A stretch of DNA of 64,000 nt from JANXQG01 sp963804375 (lineage in GTDB: Bacteria > Planctomycetota > Planctomycetia > Pirellulales > Thermoguttaceae): positions 68,257-132,256 of the forward strand of contig CAWDQE010000007.1 in assembly GCA_963804375.1 (NCBI GenBank), read 5' to 3'. Under the pieces are notes generated by a model that did no database searches, was not told the DNA's origin, and worked only from the letters and a program-made list of their open reading frames with translations. Position numbers and translations under genes: made by a program. Shown here piece by piece: positions 19,412 through 28,151 of this stretch (within the stretch, counting starts at the first letter, position 1; each line of letters begins with the position of its first letter).

Positions 19412-20505
19412 GGCGTCGCCTCCTCGAGCAAGACGGCCTCGAGGACTGTACTGTCCAACGGTGCGTGGTCGCCGTAGGGACGCAGGACCTCGGCCACGTC
19501 GACCACGTGCCGGCCCGGCCGTTGGTGCAGCCATTCGTCCAGCTTTCCCAGTAGGGCCGCCGAAGGCGGGTGCCGCCGCATCCGTGCCAGGGCCTCGCCG
19601 ATCGAACAGCCGGCCAGATCGAGTTGTTCCCTCCAGTAAGCAATCAGGATCCGTTCGAGTCGCGCTTGTTCCAACGTCGACAGCCGTCCGGCGACGGCCG
19701 CCTCGACAAGCGGCCGGAGCTGATCGGCCAATGTGAGGGGCAGTGCTTCTGCGGTCGGGATTTGCCGCGCGGAGCGCCCGGCGATCCGCCGCCCCAGGAG
19801 CCACAACGGCGGCACGGCCCAGAGCACGCAAGCCGCGACGAGGATCAGGCGGTAATGCCAGGCCCTGGCTACGCGCCCCACGGCCCGGTCTTCCAGTTCG
19901 CCGTCGTGGTCCTCCGGCAGGATGTTCTTCACGGAAACCAGGATCGGTTCCATGCCGCTCAGCGGCTGCCCATCGACGCGGCGGAGAGAATTCCGCAGAT
20001 CGTGCCGCCCCGCACGGCTGCCGATATAGCGAAGTTCGTACAGCGAGATATCGCCGTCGCGGGCGACGTTGGCAATCCGGAGCACGATCGGCGCGTCGTC
20101 GTCAACCGGTGTAGCTTCCAAGGCCGGGCCCTGCCAGCGAAGGTAGTAGACTCCTTCCATGCCGACGTTGGTTGCGAGGTCCTCGTCGGCGTGTGCGGCT
20201 GTCAGCGGAATTGCAATCAGCCAGGACGCGGTGAGGAGCAGGCGGAGGGTTGGCCGTAGGGAAGGCAAGTACCGAGTACACAGTACGGAGTACAGAGTAC
20301 ACAGTACGGAGAACCGGGTACGCAGTACTGGGTGCAGAGGATAGAGTACTGAGTACTGACTACTTTGTACTGAGTACTGAGTACCCGGCACTGAGTACTG
20401 ACTACTTTGTACTGAGTACTGAGTACCCGGCACTGAATACTGCGTACTGGGCACTTTGTACTTCACCCCTCCCGCCGCAACATCCATTCCGCCCCGCAGT
20501 TCCAT
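19408..20505 (-). CDS. Exported membrane protein between DUF58 and VWA genes (DUF4381-like), with repeat-encoded N-terminus
   Basis: 365 residues from the ATG at 20505, which lies nine bases after the DUF58 stop. Residues about 14-78 are heptamer-repeat peptide (STQYSVPGTQYSVQSSQYS and so on). Then come a signal segment (LRLLLTASWLIAIPLTAAHA), a periplasmic beta-rich domain, a membrane helix (LILVAACVLWAVPPLWLLG) and a helical cytoplasmic domain with ILIAYWREQLDL. The two-part layout and place match the DUF4381-type protein of MoxR operons. A TTG at about 20271, just before the signal segment, could be the original start; if so the repeat is upstream leader rather than protein. Confidence 0.65.
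   Translation of the reverse strand: MELRGGMDVAAGGVKYKVPSTQYSVPGTQYSVQSSQYSVPGTQYSVQSSQYSVLYPLHPVLRTRFSVLCTLYSVLCTRYLPSLRPTLRLLLTASWLIAIPLTAAHADEDLATNVGMEGVYYLRWQGPALEATPVDDDAPIVLRIANVARDGDISLYELRYIGSRAGRHDLRNSLRRVDGQPLSGMEPILVSVKNILPEDHDGELEDRAVGRVARAWHYRLILVAACVLWAVPPLWLLGRRIAGRSARQIPTAEALPLTLADQLRPLVEAAVAGRLSTLEQARLERILIAYWREQLDLAGCSIGEALARMRRHPPSAALLGKLDEWLHQRPGRHVVDVAEVLRPYGDHAPLDSTVLEAVLLEEATP
20268..20463. repeat. Tandem ACTCAGT heptamer array, about 200 bp
   Basis: The best copy in the window of the heptamer repeat: near-tandem ACTGAGT/ACTCAGT units, with a longer duplicated word of about 40 bases containing ACTTTGTACTGAGTACTGAG at 20358-20390 and again at 20402-20430. On the minus strand all three frames read YSVLSTQ-like peptide without stops; on the plus strand the pure array has a TGA every 21 bases in every frame. 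It lies in frame near the N-terminus of the DUF4381-like gene. Confidence 0.85.
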
Positions 20506-20514
20506 GATCGCCTT

Positions 20515-21375
20515 TCAACGCGTGTTCCGGACCAGACCACCGCGATCGGCCAGAAAGCGGCGCAAGGGTCCCAGGAAGGGTCGATCGGTGCCCAGCAGAA
20601 GATAATCCAGCCCGGCCGACTTCAAGACATGGCCGGGCGACGCGTCGCGGCGGAACCAGCGACTCAAGCCGTGGGCTACAAATGAGCGGCCAGTCTCGGC
20701 CTCCGCCGCACGGAACAGCCCGCCGCGCAGTCGCCCGCGCTCGGCCGGGTCTTCCAGGTGCAGCACCAGGCAATCGTGGCGCTGGCCGAGCCGCTTGATG
20801 GCCGGCAGGGCCCGCGGGTCGTGCAGATCGCTGAGGACCACGACCAGGCTTGTGCTGCGGACCATCCCCAGCAACTGGTCGGTCCGCGCTCCCAACCGTG
20901 TCGGCTCGCTTTGCCCGCACCGCGAAAGCTCGTGCAACCACTGGAAGACGCGGCTGCGGGAAAGACTCGGGCGGAAGTTCAGCGTGCGCCCCCCGCAACC
21001 GATCAACCCCACGGGACTGAAGCGGTGCAAAGCCGCCAGCCCCAGCCCGCCCGCCAGGATCGTCGCCATCTGCCGCTTGCTCACGGGCGTCGAGCTGCAG
21101 GCCATCGAGGCCGAGGTGTCGACCAGCAGGTAGACGGGCATGGTCTTCAAGGCTTCATATTGTTTGACGTGCACGCGCTCGGTGCGGGCAGTCACCCGCC
21201 AGTCGATGTCTTTCACCGGGTCGCCGAAGATGTATGGCCGGCTCTGCACGTAGTCGGTCCCCGCGCCGACGTGTGGCGAGGCGTCTTGCCCGTAGCGGAG
21301 ATCGTCGGCCAGGCGGCGGACGGCCAGCTCCAGCGGGCGGCAGATCAGTTCCTCGGGCAATTGCCGGCAATCCAT
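20515..21375 (-). CDS. DUF58 domain protein
   Basis: A 286-residue DUF58 protein, the usual partner of MoxR AAA ATPases. The family block is RPYIFGDPVKDIDWRVTART, followed by a VWA-like fold with LLVDTSASMACSS and LVVVLSDLHDPRALPA. No membrane segment is seen, so it should be cytoplasmic. It is the second gene of the operon, about 109 bases after moxR. In studied systems MoxR and DUF58 proteins act together as a chaperone for a membrane or secreted complex; the client here is unknown. Confidence 0.9.
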   Translation of the reverse strand: MDCRQLPEELICRPLELAVRRLADDLRYGQDASPHVGAGTDYVQSRPYIFGDPVKDIDWRVTARTERVHVKQYEALKTMPVYLLVDTSASMACSSTPVSKRQMATILAGGLGLAALHRFSPVGLIGCGGRTLNFRPSLSRSRVFQWLHELSRCGQSEPTRLGARTDQLLGMVRSTSLVVVLSDLHDPRALPAIKRLGQRHDCLVLHLEDPAERGRLRGGLFRAAEAETGRSFVAHGLSRWFRRDASPGHVLKSAGLDYLLLGTDRPFLGPLRRFLADRGGLVRNTR

Positions 21376-21383
21376 GGATGTAG

Positions 21384-21476
21384 AACGGAATTCATTCCGT
21401 TTCCTTTTCGCGTCGAATTGTAGGATGGACCTCCGGATTCGTCCAGTTTGTAGGATGGACCTCCGGGTCCATCCTA
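21384..21476. repeat. Two short palindromes between moxR and DUF58
   Basis: AACGGAATTCATTCCGTT (21384-21401) is an 18-base palindrome. TAGGATGGAC and GTCCATCCTA (21451-21460 and 21467-21476) form a second hairpin with a six-base loop, and TAGGATGGACCTCCGG also occurs once more as a direct copy at 21421. These fill the 109-base gap inside the operon. Confidence 0.75.
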
Positions 21477-21484
21477 CTCGCCAT

Positions 21485-22485
21485 TCACCCCACGCTGTCC
21501 AAAATCTCTCGCAGCACGACGCGGCCCGTCAGGCCTTCGGCCAGGGCCTCGTAGTTCAACCGCATGCGATGCAGCATCACGTCCTCGGTCAGCGCGAACA
21601 GGTCGTCGGGAGTCACGTGGTCGCGGCCGTGAATGAAGGCCCGCGCCCGGGAGGCCGTGACCAGAGCGATGCCCGCGCCGGGCTGCATCCCAGGTCGACG
21701 TGGCGGTTCGCGCGCGTCCGTCGCACCAGCTCGATGCAATGGTCGATGAAGACCTGGCTCACGTAGATCTTCTGCACCAGGCCCATGACTTCGACCAGGT
21801 CGCGAATGTCGGCCACGGGCTCGTCGGGGATCAAGTCGAAGGCCGATTCCGGCACGGCCCCGCCCTCGTGTTCCGCCAGGCCCAGGCCCAGACTTTGTTC
21901 CAGGATCCGGGCTTCCTGCTCGCGCTGGGGATAATACATGCGATGGCAGAGCATGAAGCGGTCCAACTGGGCCTCGGGCAGCTCGAACGTGCCCGCCTGC
22001 TCGACCGGGTTCTGCGTGGCGATGGTCAGAAACGGCGCCGGCAGGCGGAAGGTCGTCCGCCCGATGGTCACGCGGCGTTCCTGCATCGCCTCCAGCAAGG
22101 CCGACTGCACCTTGGGCGACGCGCGGTTGATTTCATCGGCCAGCAGGATGTTGGTGAAGATCGGGCCGCGGTTCACGTGGAACGAGGCCGAGGCCTGGTT
22201 GAAAACCTCCGAGCCGAGGATGTCGGCCGGCAAGAGGTCGATCGTGAATTGAACGCGTCCGAACTGCAGGTTGATGGCCCGCGCCATGGCGCTGACCAGC
22301 AGCGTCTTGGCCAATCCGGGGACGCCTTGCAGGAGCAGGTGTCCGCCCGTGAACAGCGCGATCAGCACGCGCTCGACCACTTCTTCCTGACCGATAATTA
22401 CCTTCCCCGCGAAGCGGCGAACGTCGTCCACCAGCGGATGGCCGGTTTCCCTCGCCGCCGGCTCGCTGCGAACCGTCGTACTCAT
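21485..22485 (-). CDS. MoxR-family AAA ATPase (one frame break)
   Basis: About 333 residues once two frames are joined near 21680, where TRANRHVDLG continues into AGIALVTASRARAF. Walker A is GVPGLAKTLL (residues about 59-68), Walker B is ILLADEINRASPK, and sensor 1 is TIATQNPVEQAGTFELPEAQ, all diagnostic of MoxR. Start 22485 gives the usual short N-terminus; the frame runs on upstream but into a repeat element. It heads the Bat-type operon. The break is at GCGC and the gene is likely whole in the organism. Confidence 0.9.
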
Positions 22486-22614
22486 CTTTTCTGCCTCTGT
22501 TCCGGTTATGGTACGCCAATTATACGCCGGTCGGCAAATCTGGGTTCTCTGCCGCAACCGGAGCATGCTCCTAACGATCAGCATAGCCGGTCCCAAGGCG
22601 AATGCAATCCGTGC

Positions 22615-22732
22615 GCTCGTAGTCCCGCCTTTAGGCGGCATTACGCTGGAGTCCCGCGCGGACACCATGTACTCATGGTCATGGTCGGCGGCATTCGCGG
22701 CGTCGGAACCGGCTGGAGCCGGGACTACGAGC
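22615..22732. repeat. Small element with 13-bp terminal inverted repeats
   Basis: GCTCGTAGTCCCG (22615-22627) and CGGGACTACGAGC (22720-22732) are perfect inverted repeats enclosing 92 bases, with inner palindrome CCGCCTTTAGGCGG. No coding capacity is visible. It looks like a MITE-type element. Nothing else was found in the gap 22486-22884 between the divergent moxR and oxidoreductase genes. Confidence 0.6.
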
Positions 22733-22884
22733 GACTGTGTAAAAACCCGAAGAGTTTTCTGCCCTGCTGTGCCTCGATTCCGTTGGCTGGCCGCTTGCTG
22801 CATTGACTTCCCTTGGTCGCCGAATCAAAATCATGGCAATGTCGTTGTCCCAACCACGTTTTCCTCACCACAACGGAGATTGCC

Positions 22885-24122
22885 ATGACGAAACGTTCCA
22901 AGAGAATGAGCCGCCGCAGGTTCTTGCAAAGCTCGGCGGCGGCCGCGGCCGGTATCACCATCCTGCCGCGCCACGTGCTGGCCGCCAGGGGCGGCCCGGC
23001 AGATAAACTCCCTCCGAGTGAAACCCTGGGAGGCGCGCTGATCGGCTGCGGCGGACGCGGCGGGGGGACCTTCGGCGGCCTCGGCCCCAACGTCCGCCGC
23101 CTGGTCTCCTGCGACGTCCGCTTCAAAGACAAGGCCGACGACAAGACGATTTATACCGACTACCGCAAAGTCCTGGATCGCAAGGACATCGACGTGGTGG
23201 CCATTGCCACCCATCCCGGCTGGCATGCCCTGATCTCGATCGCCGCCATGGAGGCCGGCAAGGACGTGCTCTGCGAGAAGCCCATGTGCCGTTTCATCGC
23301 CGAGGGCCGCGCGGTCGCCGAGGCCGAAAAACGCTTCGGCCGCATCTTCCAGATCGGCACCTTCGGCCGCTTCGGCGCTAACCGCAAGATCCGCAAGATA
23401 TTCACCAGCGGCCTGCTCACGGAGTGCGATACGACACTGATCCTGCGCGGCGACGTCAAGGTGCGGGAGTGGAGCGGCAAGGTGAAGTACGACGTCGAGC
23501 CCGTCCCCCCTGGCTGGATTGGGACATGTACTGCGGACCCGCCGCGCTGCGGCCTTTCCAGCCGCATCGCTTCGGCGGCACGCACCGCGGCTACTGGGAC
23601 TACGAGGGAGGCGGGCTGTCGGACATGTCGCACCACCACCTGGACGGCCCCTGCTACCAGTACGCCCGCGACCTGACTTCCCCGGTGGAAATCACGCCCT
23701 ACGCCCCCCTGCTCCACCCCGAGGCGTGCATGGTTTGGGCGTGGTGCGAGATGAAGTACGCCGACGGCTTCACGCTGGTGATCGAGAGCGCCGAGTGGGG
23801 ACCGAAGTACGATCGCCTGCAACAGAAGAACCTCGACGAGGGCGACCTCCGCAAGAAGCTCGGCCCGGAGGGCCAGAAGAAGCTCGACGCCCTGCCCGAT
23901 CCCGCGCCGCTCCTGAGCTTCCCCGAGGCCGTGAAGCTTCGCAAGCCTGCCGGCGGCAACGCCGCGGCCTCGCACCGCGTCGCCACGACCTACCATCTGA
24001 TGAACATCGCCATGCGCTGCGGGCGAAAGCTCCGCTTCGATCCGGTCAAAGACCAGATCGTTGGCGACGAGGAGGCCAACCGCCTGGTCTACCAACCCAT
24101 GCGCAGCCCCTGGATGCTTTAG
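22885..24122 (+). CDS. Tat-exported Gfo/Idh/MocA-family oxidoreductase (one frame break)
   Basis: About 412 residues when joined across a break near 23512 in a run of six Cs, where KVKYDVEPVPP continues as WLDWDMYCGPAA. The N-terminus has a twin-arginine signal (MSRRRFLQSSAAAAAG), then a NAD-binding domain with GGALIGCGGRGGG and the family motif VLCEKPMCRF. The tail IVGDEEANRLVYQPMRSPW is typical of the planctomycete expansion of this family. These enzymes oxidise sugars or sugar alcohols in the periplasm; the substrate cannot be told. RBS is CGGAGATTGCC before the ATG. A HEAT-repeat gene follows, likely in the same transcript. Confidence 0.85.
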
Positions 24123-24143
24123 ATAGCGCTGCGAGCCGCGCGT

Positions 24144-24197
24144 GGCGAGCCCCGGGCGTGAGCCCGGGGGCCCCCGGGCTTACGCCCAGAGCTCGCC
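24144..24197. repeat. GGGCGTGAGCCCGG palindromic element
   Basis: GGCGAGCCCCGGGCGTGAG pairs with a following inverted arm ending in TACGCCCAGAGCTCGCC, with almost no loop. Same family as 17473-17541. Here it lies between the oxidoreductase and the HEAT-repeat gene. Confidence 0.75.
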
Positions 24198-24280
24198 TAC
24201 GCCCAAGGCTCGCCGAGTGTTGTCTCCCAGAATCATGCAACGTTATTCAAGTATTCACCAAGCAATTTAAGGAATCCGAT

Positions 24281-25124
24281 ATGCCAGTTTCTGAAAAACT
24301 CAAGAGCCTGGTCGAGCAATTGCCGGCGGCCGACGCCCGCGGCATGTACGACACCGACATTGACAAGGACAAGATCGAGAAGATCTTCGCTGAGATCTGC
24401 CAAGGGGGCGTTCAAGACGTGCTGGGCCTGGTCGAGATGATGGCCAAGCCCGGCAGCGCCCAGGACGTGAAACCCCACTACGCCCTGCACGGCGTGTTCG
24501 AACCACGTGCTGGTGACCAAGAACAAGGCCAACCGCAAGGAGTTCTGCGCAGCCCTGGCCGGGCAGCTTGCCGGCGGCCACACGAAGTATGTTCGTGGCT
24601 ACCTGTGCCAGGAGTTGCAATGGGCCGGCCGTGAGGAGGCGGTGCCCGCCCTGGGCAAACTCCTCTTGGACGAGGATCTGGCCGAGCCGGCAAAGATGGC
24701 CCTGGTGGCCATCGGCACAGGGGCGACCGAGCAGTTCCTGGCCGCGCTGGGCGAGGCGAAGGGCAAGTGCCGGTTGGCGGTCATCCACGGTTTGGCGGCC
24801 CTGGCCGAGCACCCGGCCGCCGATCCGCTTCGCGAGGCGTTGACCGATCCGGACCGCGAGGTGCGGATTGCCGCCGGCGCCGGCCTGGCCAAGCTGGGCA
24901 ACGCCGCGGCCTGCGAGTCGTTGCTGAAGGCCGCCGCCACCGGTCCCGGCTGGGAGCGCGTCCAACAGACCAAGCACTGCCTGGTCCTGGCGGAAAAGCT
25001 CGCGGCGGCCGGCAACAAGCCCGAGGCCGCCAAGATCTATCGTCAACTGCGCGATTCGCGGACCGACCCCGCGGAGAAGTACATCCGCGATGCCGCCGAC
25101 AAGGCCCTGGCGGGCCTGGCTTGA
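24281..25124 (+). CDS. HEAT/PBS-lyase-type repeat protein (one frame break)
   Basis: About 281 residues joined across a break near 24500, where PHYALHGVF continues as NHVLVTKNKANRKEF. The C-terminal two thirds are HEAT-like helical repeats: EEAVPALGKLLLDEDLAE, ATEQFLAALGEAKGKCRLAV, PAADPLREALTDPDREVRIA. The gene has no signal peptide, so it is cytoplasmic or follows the oxidoreductase functionally by another route. Its role is unknown; HEAT repeats bind proteins. It is 158 bases after the oxidoreductase with a palindromic element between. Confidence 0.75.
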
Positions 25125-25176
25125 GCCTTGGCCGAAATAATCTGGCCGGCATCGCGAGCCGGGATGTTGTGAATCG

Positions 25177-25320
25177 TAAACGTCCCCACCGTCCCGCGAG
25201 ACCGCTGAAAAAGTCCTGCGCTGTCGCAACCTCTAGTGCTCAGTACTGAGTACTTGGTACTAGATATTGTGTTTGCTCGCACTTTTTCAGCAGTCTCCCC
25301 ACGTCGGTGGGGACGTTGCG
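25177..25320. repeat. 144-bp element with long inverted arms and heptamer core
   Basis: The left arm holds ACGTCCCCACCG and GACCGCTGAAAAAGT (25180-25214); the right arm holds ACTTTTTCAGCAGTC and CGGTGGGGACGT (25281-25316). The arms pair over about 40 bases with small gaps. Between them lies the sequence GTGCTCAGTACTGAGTACTT, a copy of the heptamer repeat. No coding capacity. Confidence 0.75.
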
Positions 25321-25342
25321 GTTCTAGGACCTAGAATTTCAC

Positions 25343-25372
25343 GTGACGATTCCCGTCGAGCGGCAACTACTT
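25343..25372 (+). promoter_or_regulatory. Putative ECF-sigma promoter P1
   Basis: GTGACGATT, nine bases, then CGGCAACTACTT. The same two blocks with identical spacing recur at 27528-27557 before the small secreted gene. A 15-base palindrome (TTCTAGGACCTAGAA, 25322-25336) lies just upstream. Read as -35 GTGACG and -10 AACTAC the spacer is 16 bases. The start codon is only 17 bases further, so the message would have a very short leader unless the ATG at 25408 is used. Confidence 0.5.
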
Positions 25373-25389
25373 ACCGGCGAAGTGTCTTG

Positions 25390-25974
25390 ATGGAAGCATT
25401 CGAGGCGATGGATGAGGTCGAGTTGGTCGGTCAGGCGGTGGCCGGATCGAGAGAGGCGTTTGCACGGCTGGTGCGATTCCATCAGGCCGCCGTTCGCTGG
25501 TATCTGGTTCGTTGCGTCCGCGATCCGGCGGCGGCTGACGATCTGGCCCAAGAGGTTTTCTTGTGCGCCTACCAGAACCTGGCTGCGTTTCGCTCGGCGG
25601 GCAGCCTCCGTGGGTGGCTGATCGGCATTGCCCGGAATATGGCAATCCAGCACGTTCGCACCGAGGTGCGTCGCCGCCGCAAGGAACGGGGACCGCTGTC
25701 AGCCCGCTTGAGCCAATGGCGGATCGAGCAATTGGCACAAGACCCGGGCGACGGCGAGGACCAGGAGCGGACGTTCGAGGCCCTGCAAGCGTGCATCGAG
25801 CAGCTTGCGCCGGAAAGCCGGCGCGTGGTCGACGAACACTACTTCCAGCGCCGGACGATGGAATCGATCGCGCAGCGGCAGGGCCGCGGCGCAGGGGCCG
25901 TGCGCATGATGCTGCTGCGGATTCGACAAGCCCTTGGCGAGTGTATCCGCAACAAGCTCCGTAATCCAAGGTGA
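25390..25974 (+). CDS. ECF-family RNA polymerase sigma factor
   Basis: A 194-residue ECF sigma factor with region 2 (DDLAQEVFLCAYQNLAAF, about residues 47-64) that melts the -10, a linker, and region 4 (RTMESIAQRQGRGAGAVRMM) that binds the -35. Length is normal. The ATG at 25390 is taken; a second ATG six codons in (25408) is possible. The gene is six bases ahead of a FecR-like gene, the usual arrangement of sigma and membrane anti-sigma or signal transducer. The shared motif at P1 and P2 suggests it activates its own operon and the secreted protein downstream. Confidence 0.9.
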   Translation: MEAFEAMDEVELVGQAVAGSREAFARLVRFHQAAVRWYLVRCVRDPAAADDLAQEVFLCAYQNLAAFRSAGSLRGWLIGIARNMAIQHVRTEVRRRRKERGPLSARLSQWRIEQLAQDPGDGEDQERTFEALQACIEQLAPESRRVVDEHYFQRRTMESIAQRQGRGAGAVRMMLLRIRQALGECIRNKLRNPR

Positions 25975-25980
25975 CCGCCC

Positions 25981-27515
25981 ATGGACGCCCAAACGGCAAG
26001 AGAACTGGCATCGCGCTACCTATCCGGCGATGGGCTGACGTCCGTCGAAGAGCAACGTTTGCTCGAATGGTTCGAAAACCACCCGGAAGCCCGCGGTGAA
26101 TGGTTCGAGGACGAGGCAATGGATGGCCTGCTGGGATGTCTGACCCGGCTGGACGCGACCGCCGAGGATTTCGTGCAAGATGCGCTGCGTCGTACTGCCA
26201 CATGGCAAGTTGATCGCCAACCGCTCCCGCAAGCGGCCGATGCGCAGCCCGTTCCCTCAGAGCCCGTGCCGCCGGCGCCGAAGCGAAGGGGCGATTCCCT
26301 TTGGGTCCGCAAACTCGCGGCGCTCGGCGGCAGCCGGTGGTTCGCCGCGATTGCCTGCTCGATCGCGGTCCTGCTGCTGGCAGCGATCGGCTGGCGGTGG
26401 CTGGCACGAGGGCCGCGCGGGGGCGACAACGTAAACCAACCGGAGATCGCGACGCAGCCTGCCCCCCAGCCAACCACGCCGGAAATCAACGATTCGGCGC
26501 CTCAAGTGGATCGGGCGTTCGCCACGCTCATACAAAGTTCGGATACCGCGTGGGACACACCTCCGGCCGGGGGTGATCGGCTGTCGGCGGGCGTGCTGAG
26601 ACTGGTTCAAGGCAGCGCGGAACTTCATTTCGACAAAGGGACCGTTGTCTTCCTCACCGGCCCGGCGGCGCTGGAACTTCGCGGTCCTGACGAGGTATCT
26701 CTGCAACGCGGCAGCCTCAATGCCCGAGTCCCAAAGCCGGCCGTCGGTTTCACCGTGGTGACCCCCCTTTCCCGCGTCGTCGACTTGGGCACCGAGTTCG
26801 ACGTGGTTGTGCAAGAGTCCGGGGCCGTCGCGACGCTTGTCCACGAAGGGCGGGTGTCGCTCCAGCCGCAAAGGGGCCAAGAGCAACGGGCGAAACCCAT
26901 TGAATTGGCGGTCGGGGCCCTCGATCATGCGACGACCTCGGTCCCCGACATCGCCGCCCCAGTGCTGCCCGTCATGACCGTGGCCGGCGGAGACGAAGGG
27001 CGGTACCTGGGCATGGTCAGCCTCGATGGGAAGACGGCGGAGTTCCACTCGCCCCAAGCGTTCGATGCCTTCCAGGCCCGCGTCTTGCAGCAGATGCGAA
27101 AGGCCCCCCGCCAGTTCCGTCGACAGTGGCCTGTCATGGTCGAGAAATCAACCGTTGGCGCCGCGGCTTCCGGGAAGACCAGCCCGGACCGGCAAGAACC
27201 TCCGGCAGTAAAGGACCCTGGCCGCCACGCCGGCCCAGACGTATCCGGCGGCAGCAACGGCAGCGCCGCCCCCGCGCTGCACCGGGCACCCGAGTTGTCA
27301 ACGTCGATGAGAACGGAAAGAAGATCTCGATCAGCGATAGCAAAGATTCCGGCATTACCGTCACGATCACCGAGACGGTCAACGGGAAGAAGAAAACGAC
27401 GCAGGTGCACGCCGCCACCGCGGCCGAATTGGCCGGGAAGAACCCCTATGCCCATCGCCTGTACCGCCAATACCACCACCCCAGGCCAAAAACCGGGAAG
27501 ACCAAGAAGGAGTAA
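25981..27515 (+). CDS. FecR-like membrane regulator with C-terminal tail domain (one frame break)
   Basis: About 511 residues joined across a break near 27268 in CCCCCGCGC. The N-terminal domain (EEQRLLEWFENHPEARGEWF) resembles the sigma-binding part of planctomycete anti-sigma proteins. A membrane helix follows (about residues 120-142, IACSIAVLLLAAIGW), then a periplasmic FecR domain: VVFLTGPAALELRGPDEVSL and GFTVVTPLSRVVDLGTEFDV. After a linker, the corrected frame ends in a compact domain (VVNVDENGKKISISDSKDSG to NPYAHRLYRQY). Likely holds the preceding sigma factor at the membrane and releases it on an envelope signal. Confidence 0.85.
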
Positions 27516-27527
27516 CAAAAACTTTGT

Positions 27528-27557
27528 GTGACGATTTTCGGTCGCCGGCAACTACTT
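27528..27557 (+). promoter_or_regulatory. Putative ECF-sigma promoter P2
   Basis: GTGACGATT, nine bases, then CGGCAACTACTT, matching P1 exactly in both blocks and in spacing. It lies 12 bases after the FecR-like stop and 55 bases before the small secreted gene's ATG, a good position for a promoter. Confidence 0.55.
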
Positions 27558-27612
27558 TCTAGTGCTAGATTTTAGGGCAAGGTCCTTTCTTTCTTTTTGA
27601 GGAGTTTTTTCC

Positions 27613-28104
27613 ATGCGTACGAACTGGATTTGCGGAATTGGCGTGTCGATGTTGGCACTCGTGGTTGGCTTGGCCGTCAACTCAGCATCCTATGCGCAGG
27701 CCACGTCTACCGTGCCCAGTGCACACCAGGGACAAAAGGCCGCGCTGATCAAACAACTCAGATGCGCTCACAAGTTGCTGGCGGAGGCCGACCACGATTA
27801 CGACGGTCATCGTGCCCGGGCGGCGGAAGAGGTCCACAAAGCCATCCGGGACCTGGAAGGCAAGCATCGTTCCACGAAGGTCCACACGGGCACGACCATC
27901 ACACCTCCAGTCGTAACCACCAAACCCCCGCACGTAAAGCGACCGGCCCTGCGTGAGCCGCAGGGAACTTCGGACGGCCAGTTGCGTCAGGCCCTGTCGA
28001 TCTTGCAGACCGTGCAGACGGAATTGAATGGGCACCATCCCAAGGCCGCCGCCAACGTCGCCGCCGCGGTCGGTCAGATCAACACGGCTCTCAGCATCAA
28101 GTAA
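27613..28104 (+). CDS. Small secreted protein with two helical repeats
   Basis: A 163-residue exported protein: signal peptide residues 1-29 (VSMLALVVGLAVNSASYAQA), then two similar helical halves, LLAEADHDYDGHRARAAEEV followed by HKAIRDL, and VQTELNGHHPKAAANVAAAV followed by GQINTAL, separated by a Thr/Pro-rich linker (TTITPPVVTTKPPHVKRP). A TGAGGAG site lies 8 bases before the ATG. Position behind a FecR-like gene and P2 suggests it is the output of the ECF sigma factor. No family recognised beyond general likeness to small His/Ala-rich helical proteins. Confidence 0.8.
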   Translation: MRTNWICGIGVSMLALVVGLAVNSASYAQATSTVPSAHQGQKAALIKQLRCAHKLLAEADHDYDGHRARAAEEVHKAIRDLEGKHRSTKVHTGTTITPPVVTTKPPHVKRPALREPQGTSDGQLRQALSILQTVQTELNGHHPKAAANVAAAVGQINTALSIK

Positions 28105-28151
28105 TGGGGGATTAATCTGGGCTCGGGGCAAGGTGCGCAGCGGCGAGTACC

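Noticed and set aside
20268..20463. CRISPR array
   Set aside because: The units are seven-base near-tandem copies with no spacers of even length and no cas genes nearby.
22508..22888. Open frame between moxR and the oxidoreductase
   Set aside because: It is largely encoded by an inverted-repeat element, and no start signal is seen.
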